This document shows positions 38,399 to 52,652 of a stretch of 60,455 nucleotides of DNA, one piece after another. A program made the position numbers and the translations under genes. The first letter of the stretch is position 1, and each line of letters begins with the position of its first letter. The notes beneath the pieces are model-generated. The model was not told where the DNA came from and did not search any database. It was given only the letters and a program-made list of their open reading frames with translations. The stretch lies in assembly GCA_903869725.1 (NCBI GenBank), contig CAIQAD010000024.1:1-60455 (forward strand), in the 5' to 3' direction. Source of the DNA: an uncultured Alphaproteobacteria bacterium (lineage in GTDB: Bacteria > Pseudomonadota > Alphaproteobacteria > Pelagibacterales > Pelagibacteraceae).

Positions 38399-39565
38399 AT
38401 GCTAAGAATACTTATTTTCCTATTTTTAGATGTTGTTGCATTTAGTGGCGTTTTGATTTCAACGTTGCCATTTTTAGTTCACGAATATGGAGGAAATATT
38501 CTTCTTATAACTATTATTTTTGGTTCTTTTTCTTTTTTTCAATTTTTTACGTCAACAATTTGGGGCAGTTTATCGGATAGATTTGGAAGAAAACCTTTGA
38601 TTATTTTAAATTGCATAGCAGAAATCTCTTCAAATTTTATCTTAGCGATAAGTGGTAACTTAACTATGATATTTTTATCAAGAATTATTGCAGGTCTTTT
38701 TAAAAATAACGTATCTGTTGGCACAGCGTATATAGCAGACATAACTTCAAAGAAAGATCGCGCAAAAGGTATGGGGTTATTTGGTGTTGCTTTTGGTTTA
38801 GGATTTACTATTGGACCTCTTTTTGGAGGATTGATAGCAGGCTCTAATTTTAATATTGCAACTTTAGCGAATGTAGCCTGGGTCGCTTTATTTACAAATA
38901 TTTTTAACTTACTATTTGTAATTTTTTTTCTTAAAGAAACTAAAAAAAAATTTAATAATTTTTCTATTAACAATCCTATAAAAAAAATTCATTTACATTT
39001 AGATATTATTAAACAAAAAATTTTACTTCCATTTTTTTTAACGATAATTTTAATTTATTTTTGTTTTTCTGGAATGGAAAGCGTTTTTGCTATCTGGATT
39101 AAAAATACTTTTAGCTGGGGTCCTAGAGAAGTCGGAATAGTAATGCTTTATGCTGGTCTTTGTCAGATTATAGTACAAGGATTTCTTCTTAGAATTTTAA
39201 TAAAATACTTTAATGAAACGCAGTTAATTAAAAGTGCTATTGTAACTCTAATCGGTGGATTTATTTTAATACCAAGTTCCAACTTATTTTTAGTTCCACT
39301 TGCAATAACTTTGTTGTGCTATGGAATAGGAATATCTAGTCCATGTTTAAATAGTTTAATTTCAAAAAAGTGTTCACCTAAAGATAAAGGTTTAGCTTTA
39401 GGGGCTGCATACTCGGCTCAATCTATCGCTAGATTTACAGGACAACCAACAGCTGGAGTTTTATTCTTATATTTTACCAAAGATATGCCTTTCTACTTTA
39501 ATTCAGCAATTCTCCTTTTTACGATATTTTGTTATTTATTTTTAATAAGAAAGATTAACAAATAA
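38399..39565 (+). CDS. MFS transporter (DHA1/TetA-like)
   Basis: A 388-residue protein with about 12 hydrophobic segments. The loop 2-3 signature WGSLSDRFGRKPLIILN and the segment 5 drug:H+ antiporter-like GVAFGLGFTIGPLFGGLIAG place it in the DHA1/TetA group of the major facilitators. It is probably an exporter of small molecules, but the substrate is unknown. It starts three bases after the suhB-like gene and 66 bases before rpmE. Confidence 0.87.
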   Translation: MLRILIFLFLDVVAFSGVLISTLPFLVHEYGGNILLITIIFGSFSFFQFFTSTIWGSLSDRFGRKPLIILNCIAEISSNFILAISGNLTMIFLSRIIAGLFKNNVSVGTAYIADITSKKDRAKGMGLFGVAFGLGFTIGPLFGGLIAGSNFNIATLANVAWVALFTNIFNLLFVIFFLKETKKKFNNFSINNPIKKIHLHLDIIKQKILLPFFLTIILIYFCFSGMESVFAIWIKNTFSWGPREVGIVMLYAGLCQIIVQGFLLRILIKYFNETQLIKSAIVTLIGGFILIPSSNLFLVPLAITLLCYGIGISSPCLNSLISKKCSPKDKGLALGAAYSAQSIARFTGQPTAGVLFLYFTKDMPFYFNSAILLFTIFCYLFLIRKINK

Positions 39566-39631
39566 ATACTAAAAATAAGACAACTGTTGTCTATTTATTT
39601 AATTATATGTTAGAAAGGCTGTCTTAAATTT

Positions 39632-39862
39632 ATGAAAGAAAAAATCCACCCTAAAACTCATAAAATCAAAGTAGTTATGACTGATGGAAGTCAATTTGAA
39701 ACTCTATCTACCTGGGGAAAAGAAAATGATGTGATGAAGTTAGATATAGATCCAATTTCACATCCGGCTTGGACTGGTGGATCACAAAAAATTATTGATA
39801 AAGGTAGAGTTAGTAAATTTAATAAAAAATTTGAGAATCTTACAAAAATAACAAAAAAATAA
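39632..39862 (+). CDS. rpmE: 50S ribosomal protein L31
   Basis: A 76-residue ribosomal protein. [20 protein letters not shown] and the later [20 protein letters not shown] match bL31. The zinc-binding cysteines of the C+ form are absent, so it is the C-minus type. It is followed five bases later by the trcR gene, a linkage known in alphaproteobacteria. Confidence 0.96.
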   Translation: MKEKIHPKTHKIKVVMTDGSQFETLSTWGKENDVMKLDIDPISHPAWTGGSQKIIDKGRVSKFNKKFENLTKITKK

Positions 39863-39867
39863 ATTAT

Positions 39868-40437
39868 ATGCTAGATAAACCCTTAATGCCGAAAGCTACG
39901 GCGGTGTGGCTACTTGAAAATACTAGCTTAACTTTTAAGCAAATAGCTGACTTTTGCCAACTACATGAACTTGAAGTTAAAGGAATTGCAGACGGTGATG
40001 TTGCCGTTGGTATTAAAGCTTATAATCCTATTTTGGCAAACCAGTTGACGAGAGAAGAAATTGAAGAATGCAGTAAGGATCCAAACAAGCCATTAAATTT
40101 AAATAAAAAAATTTTAGATTACGAAATCAAAACTGTCACTGGACCAAAGTATACACCATTATCTAAAAGACAAGACAGACCAGATGCAATAGCTTGGTTG
40201 GTAAAAAATTATCCTCAGTTAACTGATGGACAAATTTCAAAATTAGTAGGAACAACTAAAAATACTGTAGAATCAGTTCGTACTAGAAAACATTGGAACA
40301 CTTCTAATATTAGTCCTAAAGATCCTGTAGCTTTAAATCTTTGCACGCAATTAGATTTACAAAAAGCAGTGGAAAAAGCAAATAGAAGAGTTGAACGAGA
40401 GAAAAAAGCTAAATTAAAACAAGAAGCAAACAAGTAA
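39868..40437 (+). CDS. trcR: Cell cycle transcriptional regulator TrcR (DUF1013)
   Basis: A 189-residue protein of the alphaproteobacteria-specific DUF1013/TrcR family. It begins [20 protein letters not shown] and has [20 protein letters not shown] and [21 protein letters not shown] helix-turn-helix-like segment follows ([20 protein letters not shown]), then [20 protein letters not shown]. TrcR is described as an RNA-polymerase-associated cell-cycle regulator. The gene's presence supports an alphaproteobacterial host. The C-terminal tail is highly charged. Confidence 0.94.
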   Translation: MLDKPLMPKATAVWLLENTSLTFKQIADFCQLHELEVKGIADGDVAVGIKAYNPILANQLTREEIEECSKDPNKPLNLNKKILDYEIKTVTGPKYTPLSKRQDRPDAIAWLVKNYPQLTDGQISKLVGTTKNTVESVRTRKHWNTSNISPKDPVALNLCTQLDLQKAVEKANRRVEREKKAKLKQEANK

Positions 40438-40460
40438 TTAAATTACTTAAGATTTATTTT

Positions 40461-40970
40461 ATGACTTTTAAAAAAAATATTCGTAAAAATAAATTTATTG
40501 TTTCAATAGTAATGGGCAGTAAATCAGATTGGAAGACACTAAAAAAAACTGCTGAGATTTTAAAAAAACTAAACATTAAATTTGAAAGCAAAATTATCTC
40601 AGCTCACAGGACACCTCTTAGATTAGTTGAGTTTGCACAAAATGCTAAATTAAATAATATTTCAGTTATTATTGCAGGTGCAGGTGGTTCAGCGCACTTA
40701 CCGGGTATGCTAGCGGCAATAACTAATCTTCCAATAATTGGGGTTCCTATGGAAACTAAATCTTTAAAAGGAATTGATAGTTTATTATCTATTGTTCAAA
40801 TGCCGTTTGGAATACCGGTGGGGACTGTAGCTATTGGAGAAACGGGGGCTAAAAATGCAGCTTTATATGCAGCATCAATAATAGCTCTTAACGATAATAA
40901 AATTGCAAAAAATCTAAATGCTTGGAGAAAAAAACAAACTCTCGCAGTTAAACATAGACCTCAAAAATGA
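40461..40970 (+). CDS. purE: N5-carboxyaminoimidazole ribonucleotide mutase
   Basis: PurE converts N5-CAIR to CAIR in purine synthesis. The 169-residue class I protein has [18 protein letters not shown] (nucleotide-binding SDW motif), [14 protein letters not shown] and [19 protein letters not shown], then [21 protein letters not shown] short basic N-terminal extension precedes the core. Its last four bases overlap the purK start, so the two enzymes, which act in succession, are co-translated. Confidence 0.97.
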   Translation: MTFKKNIRKNKFIVSIVMGSKSDWKTLKKTAEILKKLNIKFESKIISAHRTPLRLVEFAQNAKLNNISVIIAGAGGSAHLPGMLAAITNLPIIGVPMETKSLKGIDSLLSIVQMPFGIPVGTVAIGETGAKNAALYAASIIALNDNKIAKNLNAWRKKQTLAVKHRPQK

Positions 40971-42010
40971 GTAAAAAAAATATCACCCTAGGAATATTTG
41001 GGGGTGGTCAACTTGGTAAATTTCTAGTCCAATCAGCAAGGAAATTAAAAATTAAAACAATAGTATACACAGATAGCAACGATTCACCTGCAATATATTA
41101 TGCTGACGATTTTTATGTTGCAAAATATACAAATAAAAAAACTATAAATAAATTTATCAAAAAAATCGACGTTGCTACGTTTGAATTTGAAAATATACCA
41201 TTTAATACATTGCGATATGTAACAAAAAAAATTAAAGTTTATCCTAATCCAAATATAATAAGCATTCTTCAAGATCGACTTAAAGAAAAAAATTTTCTAA
41301 ATTTTAATAAAATTAACACTACAAAATACTTAAATCTAAAAAATATTAATAAAAAAAAAATAAATAAAAATTTTTTTCCAGCTATAGCAAAAACTAGAAC
41401 GCTTGGTTATGATGGTAAAGGTCAGACTTTTTTTAAAAATAAAAAAACTTTTTTAAAGTATCAATTTAAAAATCAAAATTACATAATAGAAAAACTTGTT
41501 AATTTTAAAAAAGAAATTTCAATAATTATAACCCGAAACAAAAAGCAAATTTACTGCTTTGATGCATTTCAAAATATTCATAAAGAACAAATATTAAAAT
41601 TTAGCTACTCTGATGCAAATATAAATAAAAAAATAAATCTAGAAGCAAAAAAAATTGCCGAAAAAATTGTAAAAAAATTAGATTATATAGGAACAATGTG
41701 TGTCGAATTTTTTATAACAAATCAAAATAAAATATTAGTTAACGAAATAGCTCCTAGAGTGCATAATTCAGGCCACTTAACAATGAATGCTTATAATGTA
41801 AGCCAATTTGAAAATCATATTAGAGCCGTTTGTAATATTAAAATCATTAAACCAAAAAAAATTCATAAAATGATGATGAATAATATTCTAGGAAAAGAGA
41901 TTAAATATTATAGATCAAAAATAATAAAAAAAAATGAATACTTATTTGATTACGGAAAACAAGAAATTAAAGAAAAAAGAAAAATGGGTCACTTAACAAA
42001 ATTAATTTAA
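40967..42010 (+). CDS. purK: N5-carboxyaminoimidazole ribonucleotide synthase
   Basis: PurK uses ATP and bicarbonate to make N5-CAIR from AIR, feeding PurE. The 347-residue ATP-grasp protein opens with [19 protein letters not shown]. It has [17 protein letters not shown] near residue 139 for ATP binding, and [20 protein letters not shown] near 258 with metal-binding residues. It is very lysine- and asparagine-rich, in keeping with the AT-rich genome. Its end overlaps the convergent COQ9-like gene by four bases. Confidence 0.96.
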   Translation: MSKKNITLGIFGGGQLGKFLVQSARKLKIKTIVYTDSNDSPAIYYADDFYVAKYTNKKTINKFIKKIDVATFEFENIPFNTLRYVTKKIKVYPNPNIISILQDRLKEKNFLNFNKINTTKYLNLKNINKKKINKNFFPAIAKTRTLGYDGKGQTFFKNKKTFLKYQFKNQNYIIEKLVNFKKEISIIITRNKKQIYCFDAFQNIHKEQILKFSYSDANINKKINLEAKKIAEKIVKKLDYIGTMCVEFFITNQNKILVNEIAPRVHNSGHLTMNAYNVSQFENHIRAVCNIKIIKPKKIHKMMMNNILGKEIKYYRSKIIKKNEYLFDYGKQEIKEKRKMGHLTKLI

Positions 42011-42642
42011 AATTCTCTTCTGCTTTTTTTTTTAGAAAAATATTTTAAAAAGTTATTAACGTTACTTATAAAATCTAATTTTAATTTAAATTTTGACAAT
42101 GCTTTAGCTTGTTGTAAGGCTTTTTTAATTTCCAATTCTAAAATTTTAAAATTAAACTGTTTGTTATTGAAGAATAAAATTATTAATTTTATGTAAACTA
42201 AACTTAAAATTAACCTTTTTGTATAATAATTAAAATCTGTTGATTTATCATTTGAAAGAGACCAAATAAGATCTGCAATATTATATATATAAGTTAAAAT
42301 TTTATGAGAATTGCCTGATTTTATCAGCTCAATATATATTTTTTTTAATAACTCTTTATATTTTTCATCTATTTGAAATTTTGCAGATAAAGCGTAGCTT
42401 ATCTTGTCTGTAGTTTTATCTATTTTTTTTATCTTTTCTTGAATTTTACTTTTAAAATTAACATCTAAAAAACTAAAATATATCTCAATAATCGTTAAAA
42501 ATATTTGCTTACGATCTAAATAATAAAGAGATTTTATTTTTTTAAGATAAGTATTTTCCGATAAATCACCAAAATCAATTTCCTCATATTTTTTATTTAA
42601 ATAATTTATGATTTTTTTTTTATCTTCAAGATTGATTGCCAT
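42007..42642 (-). CDS. COQ9-like protein
   Basis: A 211-residue lysine-rich protein. The C-terminal third contains IADLIWSLSNDKSTDFNYYT followed by KRLILSLVYIKLIILFF. This fits the COQ9 pattern W-x(3)-GD-x-STD-x-N-x-YTKR-x-x-L-x-x-VY, with Asn in place of Gly. COQ9 is a lipid-binding protein that helps COQ7-type hydroxylation in ubiquinone synthesis in eukaryotes and alphaproteobacteria. The N-terminal half is too divergent to recognise. It lies seven bases downstream of mreD and overlaps purK tail-to-tail by four bases. Confidence 0.75.
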   Translation of the reverse strand: MAINLEDKKKIINYLNKKYEEIDFGDLSENTYLKKIKSLYYLDRKQIFLTIIEIYFSFLDVNFKSKIQEKIKKIDKTTDKISYALSAKFQIDEKYKELLKKIYIELIKSGNSHKILTYIYNIADLIWSLSNDKSTDFNYYTKRLILSLVYIKLIILFFNNKQFNFKILELEIKKALQQAKALSKFKLKLDFISNVNNFLKYFSKKKSRREF

Positions 42643-42649
42643 AATCTAT

Positions 42650-43138
42650 TTAGTTTAATCTAAATAAATATTGAAAAAAATATCGTGCTAAAGGATAACA
42701 AATAGTTGTAAAAATAAGATTAATAAACAAAAGACTATATTCTAGTGGAGCTTTTCCAAATTCATGCAAAACAAATAGAGCAATAATTTGCGTCACAAAT
42801 AATGAGATTATAAAGGAAGTAAATTCATTTTGATAATTAATTCTTGTTCTTTTTTTATGTAAAAAAATTGCAATTTTGTTGAGACAAATAAAGCAAATTG
42901 AGGAGCTTCCTAAGGGCATTGCATACATTGAGTCAAATAAAAGTCCTAAAATAAATAGAAATGTAATTGAAAATCTTTCTTTGTCAAAAAAAGAAAAATA
43001 AAAAATAATAATGTATTTTAAATTAACTATTGGCCCAGGAGCAATCCAGCTATTTACAAATAAGCTATCGTTTAATGTTATAAGTATAATAATTATATGA
43101 GGAAAATAATATTTAATTTTTTCAATAATTGAATACAT
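42650..43138 (-). CDS. mreD: Rod shape-determining protein MreD
   Basis: A 162-residue membrane protein with about five hydrophobic segments. It lies directly after mreC (two bases), which is the strongest evidence. Motif-like parts are LLFDSMYAMPLGSSSICFIC near residue 67 and FTTICYPLARYFFQYLF at the C-terminus, where MreD proteins have a conserved P-x-x-R-x-x-F region. It works with MreB and MreC in the elongation machinery at the inner membrane. No mrdA or rodA follows; the operon continues into the COQ9-like gene. Confidence 0.85.
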   Translation of the reverse strand: MYSIIEKIKYYFPHIIIILITLNDSLFVNSWIAPGPIVNLKYIIIFYFSFFDKERFSITFLFILGLLFDSMYAMPLGSSSICFICLNKIAIFLHKKRTRINYQNEFTSFIISLFVTQIIALFVLHEFGKAPLEYSLLFINLIFTTICYPLARYFFQYLFRLN

Positions 43139-43140
43139 TG

Positions 43141-43998
43141 TTACCTTTTAGATTTTAAAACAGAAACATAATTTAATAAATGATCAGAAAAACCAAGTTG
43201 AATTTTATAATTTTTAAAAAATCTTCTATCTTTATCCCCCATAACTTTTCCAACATACAACCCTTCTTTAATTGAACCATCTGTTCCAGATGTATAGATT
43301 TGATCACCATCTTCTAATTTTATATTTAAAGGATAGAATAATAAATCAGCCCCCCCCATACCATTTCCTTTTAAAATAGCATTTGCTCCACGTGACGGTA
43401 TTGTAACTGGTATTCTGCTATTAACATCGGTAACAACCATAACTTTGGAACTATACAAATTTAATTCTGAAATCTTTCCAAGATAAACATTGTTTCTAAC
43501 TACTGCCTGATTAATTTGAAGTCCTTCATTTGAACCAACATTAATAGTAAAATTTTTATTAAATTCATTAGTGTTTTCATGAATAATCTTTGTATACACA
43601 AAGCTGTAATCTTCTTTATTTCTTATATTTAAAATTCTTTTTAAATTCTCATTTTCATTCTTATAAAATATTAACTGATTATTTTCTGAAGTTAGTTTGG
43701 AAATATCATCATTAAGTTGCTCATCTATTGTTTTTGCATTAAAATTGATATTTTTTACTGAGGAAATTATTACATTTATTGGGTATTTGATTGGTGTTTT
43801 TAATATCCAAACACTATAAGTTACAAGGTCATTTGTTAGTCCTTTAACAACTTTGATTGCCTTAAAATCAGTACTATCAAGAATTAATAAAAAAAAAGAT
43901 ACTAATAAATAAGTAGGTAGTAAAAATTTTTTCTCAATATTTCTTTGAATTGTCGCAAATCCAGGAACAGAGCTTCTTGAAAGCCTATTATCATTCAT
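43141..43998 (-). CDS. mreC: Rod shape-determining protein MreC
   Basis: A 285-residue bitopic protein. It has a cytoplasmic N-terminus, one membrane segment (about 30-46), a coiled coil (about 85-120, LTSENNQLIFYKNENENLKR) and a periplasmic beta-domain. The beta-domain contains NEGLQINQAVVRNNVYLGKI, VMVVTDVNSRIPVTIPSRGA and ILKGNGMGGADLLFYP. MreC forms filaments and links MreB to penicillin-binding proteins. It follows mreB by 21 bases. Confidence 0.94.
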   Translation of the reverse strand: MNDNRLSRSSVPGFATIQRNIEKKFLLPTYLLVSFFLLILDSTDFKAIKVVKGLTNDLVTYSVWILKTPIKYPINVIISSVKNINFNAKTIDEQLNDDISKLTSENNQLIFYKNENENLKRILNIRNKEDYSFVYTKIIHENTNEFNKNFTINVGSNEGLQINQAVVRNNVYLGKISELNLYSSKVMVVTDVNSRIPVTIPSRGANAILKGNGMGGADLLFYPLNIKLEDGDQIYTSGTDGSIKEGLYVGKVMGDKDRRFFKNYKIQLGFSDHLLNYVSVLKSKR

Positions 43999-44019
43999 TT
44001 CTTGGTAATATAGCTTTTT

Positions 44020-46625
<2,606 letters not shown>

Positions 46626-46693
46626 TTTTTAAACTTAATTTAGGTTAGATAAAAAATCTACCTATAAATAAATAAAGCTATAAATAGCTAGAT

Positions 46694-48272
<1,579 letters not shown>

Positions 48273-48276
<4 letters not shown>

Positions 48277-50039
48277 ACTAAAACTTTTCCTTCTTTTGTG
48301 ATTTTATTATCTTTTTTTTCGCTAGGACCAAGGATCATTTCATTATGAGCTTTTCCAGAAGGTATCATTGGAAAACAATTTTCATTTTGCTCAACTATGC
48401 AGTCAAAAATTACAGGTTTAGGAGAGTCAATCATTTCTTTAATTTTTTCATCTAACTCATCTGGATTAGTTGCTCTAATACCAACAGCACCATAAGCTTC
48501 TGCTAATTTCACAAAATCTGGCAATGCTTCTGTGTAACTTTGTGAATAATTTTTATCATGAAGCAACTCTTGCCACTGTCTAACCATTCCCATGTATTGA
48601 TTATTAATTATGAAAATTTTAATTGGAAGACGATATTGAACTGCTGTTGATAATTCCTGCATATTCATAAGTATTGAAGCTTCGCCTGCAATATCTACAA
48701 CTAATTTGCCAGGATTGGCTAACTGAACTCCAATTGCAGCTGGCAAACCAAAACCCATTGTACCAAGACCGCCAGAAGTCATCCATCTCTTCGGTTTTCT
48801 AAATTTGTAATATTGTGCTGCCCACATTTGATGCTGACCGACTTCAGTAGTAATAAATGTGTCTCTATTTTTAGTAAGTTCATATAATCTCTTTATTGCA
48901 TATTGCGGTTTTAGAATTTTATTGCCTTGTTCAAAAAAAAGTGAATCCTTTTCTCTCCATTTATTAATTTGCTCCCACCATTTACTAATACTTGCTTTAT
49001 TAGATTTTTTAAAATTAGGATATTTTTTATTCAAAACACTAATTAATTTATTTAAAACTTTACCAACATCACCAACAACAGCATGATCCACTTTAATAAT
49101 TTTATTTATTGATGATGGATCTATATCAATATGAATTTTTTTTGATTTTGGAGAAAATTTATCAATTTTACCAGTGATACGATCGTCAAAACGAGCCCCT
49201 ATGTTAATCATAAGATCGCAATCATGCATTGCATTGTTTGCTTCATAAGTTCCGTGCATTCCCAACATTCCTAGAAATTGATTATCATCTCCTGGATAAG
49301 CTCCTAAACCTTGCAAGGTAGATGTAATTGGAAAGCCAGTAATTTTTGCAAACTCTTGGGTTAATTGACAAGCTTTTTCACCTGAATTAATAACTCCTCC
49401 TCCAGAATAAATAATTGGTTTTTTTGCTTTAAAAATTAATTCAGCTATTTTTTGAATTTCATTTTCTTCAATCTTAACATCTGTTTTTGGGAAAATTTTT
49501 ATTGCTTGTTCTTTTTTTATATATTTTGTTTTCTGAAACTGAACATCTTTTGGTATATCTACTAATACAGGACCAGGCCTTCCACTGGTTGCAATATGAA
49601 AAGCTTTATGAAGAATTAATGGCAAATCTTTAATATCTTTCACTAACCAGTTGTGTTTTGTGCAAGGTCTTGTGATGCCTGTAGTATCGCATTCTTGAAA
49701 AGCATCTGTTCCAATTAAATGTGTTGGCACTTGTCCTGAAATACAAACAAGAGGAATTGAATCCATATAAGCATCTGTTAAAGCTGTAACCATATTTGTT
49801 GCACCAGGACCTGAGGTAACAATAACTACGCCTGGTTTTCCTGATGATCTTGCATAACCTTCTGCTGCGTGACCGGCCCCTTGTTCATGTCTAACTAAAA
49901 TATGTTTTATTTTTTTATGATGAATTAACTCATCATACAATGGCAACACTGCGCCGCCTGGATATCCAAAAATGTATTCCACATTGTGATCTTCCAATAC
50001 CTTAAATACAATCTGAGCTCCGGTTAGTTGTTGTGTCAT
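48273..50039 (-). CDS. ilvB: Acetolactate synthase catalytic subunit
   Basis: A ThDP- and FAD-dependent enzyme of 588 residues forming acetolactate from pyruvate (or acetohydroxybutyrate with 2-oxobutyrate). YIFGYPGGAVLPLYDEL near residue 22 and HEQGAGHAAEGYARSSGKPG near 51 contain the catalytic Glu. VDIAGEASILMNMQELSTAV near 456, with the following INNQYMGMVRQWQELL, binds ThDP-Mg; GEAS replaces the commoner G-D-x-S motif. It follows miaA in transcription order, 45 bases away. Confidence 0.96.
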
Positions 50040-50084
50040 TTTAAATTCCTGAAAAAAATCAATCTAACCTAGTTAATTTAACGG

Positions 50085-50999
50085 TCAAGATGAAGAAATT
50101 ATATTTACAATTTTTTTTGTTAAAATATCAAAATTAGGGTTATAAATTCTTATCCAATCCTTCATATGTCCTCTAGACCAAGTAAGTTGTCTCTTTATAT
50201 ATTGCCTAGTTCTAATAAAAGTTAACTCAAATGTCTTTTCTAATGATAACTTTTTATTTAAATAATCTTTTATTTCAGAAATTCCTAAAATTTTATTAAC
50301 CGGAAGACTAGGATCTATATCTAATTTTAAAAAATCTTTAACTTCTTTAATTACATTATTTTCAAACATTTTTTTAAGTCTAAGTCTTGTAATTTTTTCT
50401 AGTATTTTTTTTTCAGGGTTTATAAAAATTTTAATAAAGTCAAATTTTTTAAATAATTGAGTATTATTTATTTGCCATACAAATATAGATTTTTTTGTGT
50501 GTAAAATTACTTCATAAGCCCTTACTAAGCGCTGCGTATCCGTATTCATTATTTTTCCTTCGGATAATGGATCAATTTTTACAAGTAAATTATAAAACTT
50601 TTTATTTCCTATTTTTTTATTAAGCTTTCTAACTTTTGATCTAATTTTAATTGGAGTTGTAGGTATATTTGATATTCCATCAGTTAATAATTTAAAGTAT
50701 AAACCTGTTCCGCCAACAAAAATTGGTATTTTTTTTTTCCTAATAATTTTTTTTATAACTTTTTTAACTTCTCTAATCCATATTCCTGATGAAAAATTTA
50801 TTTTTACAGAAATATTTCCATATAAATAATGTTTAATATTAAAAAAATTTTTAGGCCTTGCTGATAAAATCTTAATTTGCTTATAAACTTGCATACTATC
50901 AGCATTGATTATTTCTCCATTAATTTTTTTTGCTAATTTTAATGCGATATCAGATTTTCCTGAACCTGTTGGTCCGGCTATTAGAATAATCTTTGTCAT
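50085..50999 (-). CDS. miaA: tRNA dimethylallyltransferase MiaA
   Basis: MiaA adds dimethylallyl to A37 of tRNAs reading UNN codons, using DMAPP that the Dxs/MEP pathway supplies. The 304-residue protein has the P-loop IILIAGPTGSGKSDIALKLA at the N-terminus, NADSMQVYKQIKILSARPKN near 33, VGGTGLYFKLLTDGI near 96 and, near the C-terminus, FIRTRQYIKRQLTWSRGHMK. Full length. It starts 10 bases after the degP stop. Confidence 0.96.
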   Translation of the reverse strand: MTKIILIAGPTGSGKSDIALKLAKKINGEIINADSMQVYKQIKILSARPKNFFNIKHYLYGNISVKINFSSGIWIREVKKVIKKIIRKKKIPIFVGGTGLYFKLLTDGISNIPTTPIKIRSKVRKLNKKIGNKKFYNLLVKIDPLSEGKIMNTDTQRLVRAYEVILHTKKSIFVWQINNTQLFKKFDFIKIFINPEKKILEKITRLRLKKMFENNVIKEVKDFLKLDIDPSLPVNKILGISEIKDYLNKKLSLEKTFELTFIRTRQYIKRQLTWSRGHMKDWIRIYNPNFDILTKKIVNIISSS

Positions 51000-51009
51000 G
51001 AATTAAAGT

Positions 51010-52455
51010 TTATTTAATCTTTACTCCGACAAATCTACTTTGGTTATCTTTATCTAAAATAGTTAATAAAATTGAATTTTGATTTCTCTTTAGTTGATTT
51101 TTAAACTGATCTTGAAAAGACGTTAAATTATTTATTTTAATATTTGCTACAGCTACAATTATATCTCCCGCTTTAATGCCAATTTGCGCAAGAGGACTAA
51201 GTCCTTCAACGTCACTTATGTAAACGCCTTGTATATTTTCAAGATTAGGTCTTTGTTTAACATCATCGTCCGTAATATCTCTTATTTTGATTTTTAATTC
51301 TTTGATAAATATGGATTGGTAAGAATTTCCAGAATTCTGTCTTGTTAGTTTATTTTTAGAAACTTTTTCTTCTGTTAATTTTTCTACTGTAATTTGTTTA
51401 GTTATAAGCTGTTTATTTCTCCATATTTTAATTGCAACATTTTGCCCAATCGGTGTATCTGCCACCACTCTAGGTAATTTTCTCATGTTCTCAATTTTTT
51501 TATTATCAAACTCTAAAATAACATCACCAGCTTCTAGTCCTGCCTTACTAGCTGGTCCGTTAGCAGTTATGCTGGCTATTAATGCGCCTTCTTCGTTACT
51601 TAAACCCAAACTATCTGCAATTTCTTTTGTAACTTCTTGAATTCTAACTCCAATAAAACCTCTTTTAATTTCTCCAAATTTAATAAGTTGTTCAATATTG
51701 TGCTTTGCTAAATTTGAAGGTATTGCAAAACCAATTCCAACTGATCCGCCTGTTTGAGAGAGAATAGCACTATTTATTCCTATCACTTGACCATCCACAT
51801 TAAATAAAGGCCCTCCAGAATTTCCCTGATTAATAGAAGCGTCAGTTTGAATAAAATCATCATATTTTCCAAGATTAATATCTCTATTTCGAGCAGACAC
51901 TATCCCAGCAGTGACAGTTCCTCCCAAGCCGAATGGATTTCCAATTGCAAGAACCCAATCACCAACGCGAGCTTTATCTGAATCTCCTAAAGATACGGAT
52001 TGTAAATTATCTTTTGTTTTTATTTTTAAAACTGCAATATCGCTTGTTGGATCAGAACCAACAAGTTTAGCTTCATATTGTTTTCCATTAATAAATTTAA
52101 CAAGAATTCCTTCAGCTCCTTGTATAACGTGATTACAGGTTATAATCGTTCCATCTTTATCGATGACAAAACCTGAGCCTAACGATTGTGTTTTTCTTTT
52201 TTGAGGAACACCATTTTTATCAAATTCTTTAAAAAGATCTTCAAATGGAGATCCTGGAGGAAAGTTAAAGTTAAAAGAATTGGCACGTGTTTCGATAATT
52301 TTCGTTGCAGAGATGTTTACAACTGACGGTAATAACTTTTCAGCAAGATCAGCAAAAGAATTTGGTCCTTGAGATTTAGCTGAAAAATTAAAAAATAAAA
52401 AAATAAAAGAAGAAATTATAAAAGATAATATATTTTTTTTCTGTAAATTTTTCAT
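51010..52455 (-). CDS. degP: DegP/HtrA-type periplasmic serine protease
   Basis: A 481-residue protease/chaperone of the envelope. It has a signal peptide (about residues 1-28, ending FSAKS). The trypsin-like domain has catalytic His in TITCNHVIQGAEGILVKF, Asp in DPTSDIAVLKIKT and Ser in INQGNSGGPLFNVDGQVIGI. Two PDZ domains follow (about 265-355 and 385-475), the first containing GFIGVRIQEVTKEIADSLGL. It lies downstream of hflKC and DUF2065, forming a membrane protein quality-control cluster. Confidence 0.96.
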   Translation of the reverse strand: MKNLQKKNILSFIISSFIFLFFNFSAKSQGPNSFADLAEKLLPSVVNISATKIIETRANSFNFNFPPGSPFEDLFKEFDKNGVPQKRKTQSLGSGFVIDKDGTIITCNHVIQGAEGILVKFINGKQYEAKLVGSDPTSDIAVLKIKTKDNLQSVSLGDSDKARVGDWVLAIGNPFGLGGTVTAGIVSARNRDINLGKYDDFIQTDASINQGNSGGPLFNVDGQVIGINSAILSQTGGSVGIGFAIPSNLAKHNIEQLIKFGEIKRGFIGVRIQEVTKEIADSLGLSNEEGALIASITANGPASKAGLEAGDVILEFDNKKIENMRKLPRVVADTPIGQNVAIKIWRNKQLITKQITVEKLTEEKVSKNKLTRQNSGNSYQSIFIKELKIKIRDITDDDVKQRPNLENIQGVYISDVEGLSPLAQIGIKAGDIIVAVANIKINNLTSFQDQFKNQLKRNQNSILLTILDKDNQSRFVGVKIK

Positions 52456-52457
52456 GA

Positions 52458-52652
52458 CTAATAAAATCTCTTTATGTAATAAATAATAATAAAGCCAGTT
52501 AAAGCAAAAAATAAACCTCCGGATCTTAATTTTTGCTCAGACATATCTTTTAAATTACTTAACATTTTCTTCATAGCGACAGGAAAAATTGCATATAAGA
52601 TACCTTCTATAAAAAACAACAGACCTATAGCAATAAAAACACTTTTCATCAT
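52458..52652 (-). CDS. DUF2065 family small membrane protein
   Basis: A 64-residue protein with two hydrophobic segments (about 4-22 and 45-61). It fits DUF2065: FIAIGLLFFIEGILYAIFP followed by AMKKMLSNLKDMSEQKLRSG. The function is unknown. DUF2065 genes commonly sit next to hflC, as here (one base after hflC and two before degP), so a part in HflKC/FtsH or DegP quality control is plausible inference. Confidence 0.88.
   Translation of the reverse strand: MMKSVFIAIGLLFFIEGILYAIFPVAMKKMLSNLKDMSEQKLRSGGLFFALTGFIIIYYIKRFY

Noticed and set aside
38539-38973. 144-codon open frame on the minus strand opposite the MFS gene
   Set aside because: Antisense to clear transporter signatures; low-complexity, with no family resemblance.
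48859-49086. 75-codon plus-strand frame opposite ilvB
   Set aside because: Antisense to a full-length, clear acetolactate synthase; composition is typical of a shadow frame.
50040-50084. Leader-peptide attenuator before ilvB
   Set aside because: Only 45 bases separate miaA and ilvB, with no run of Leu, Val or Ile codons and no hairpin.
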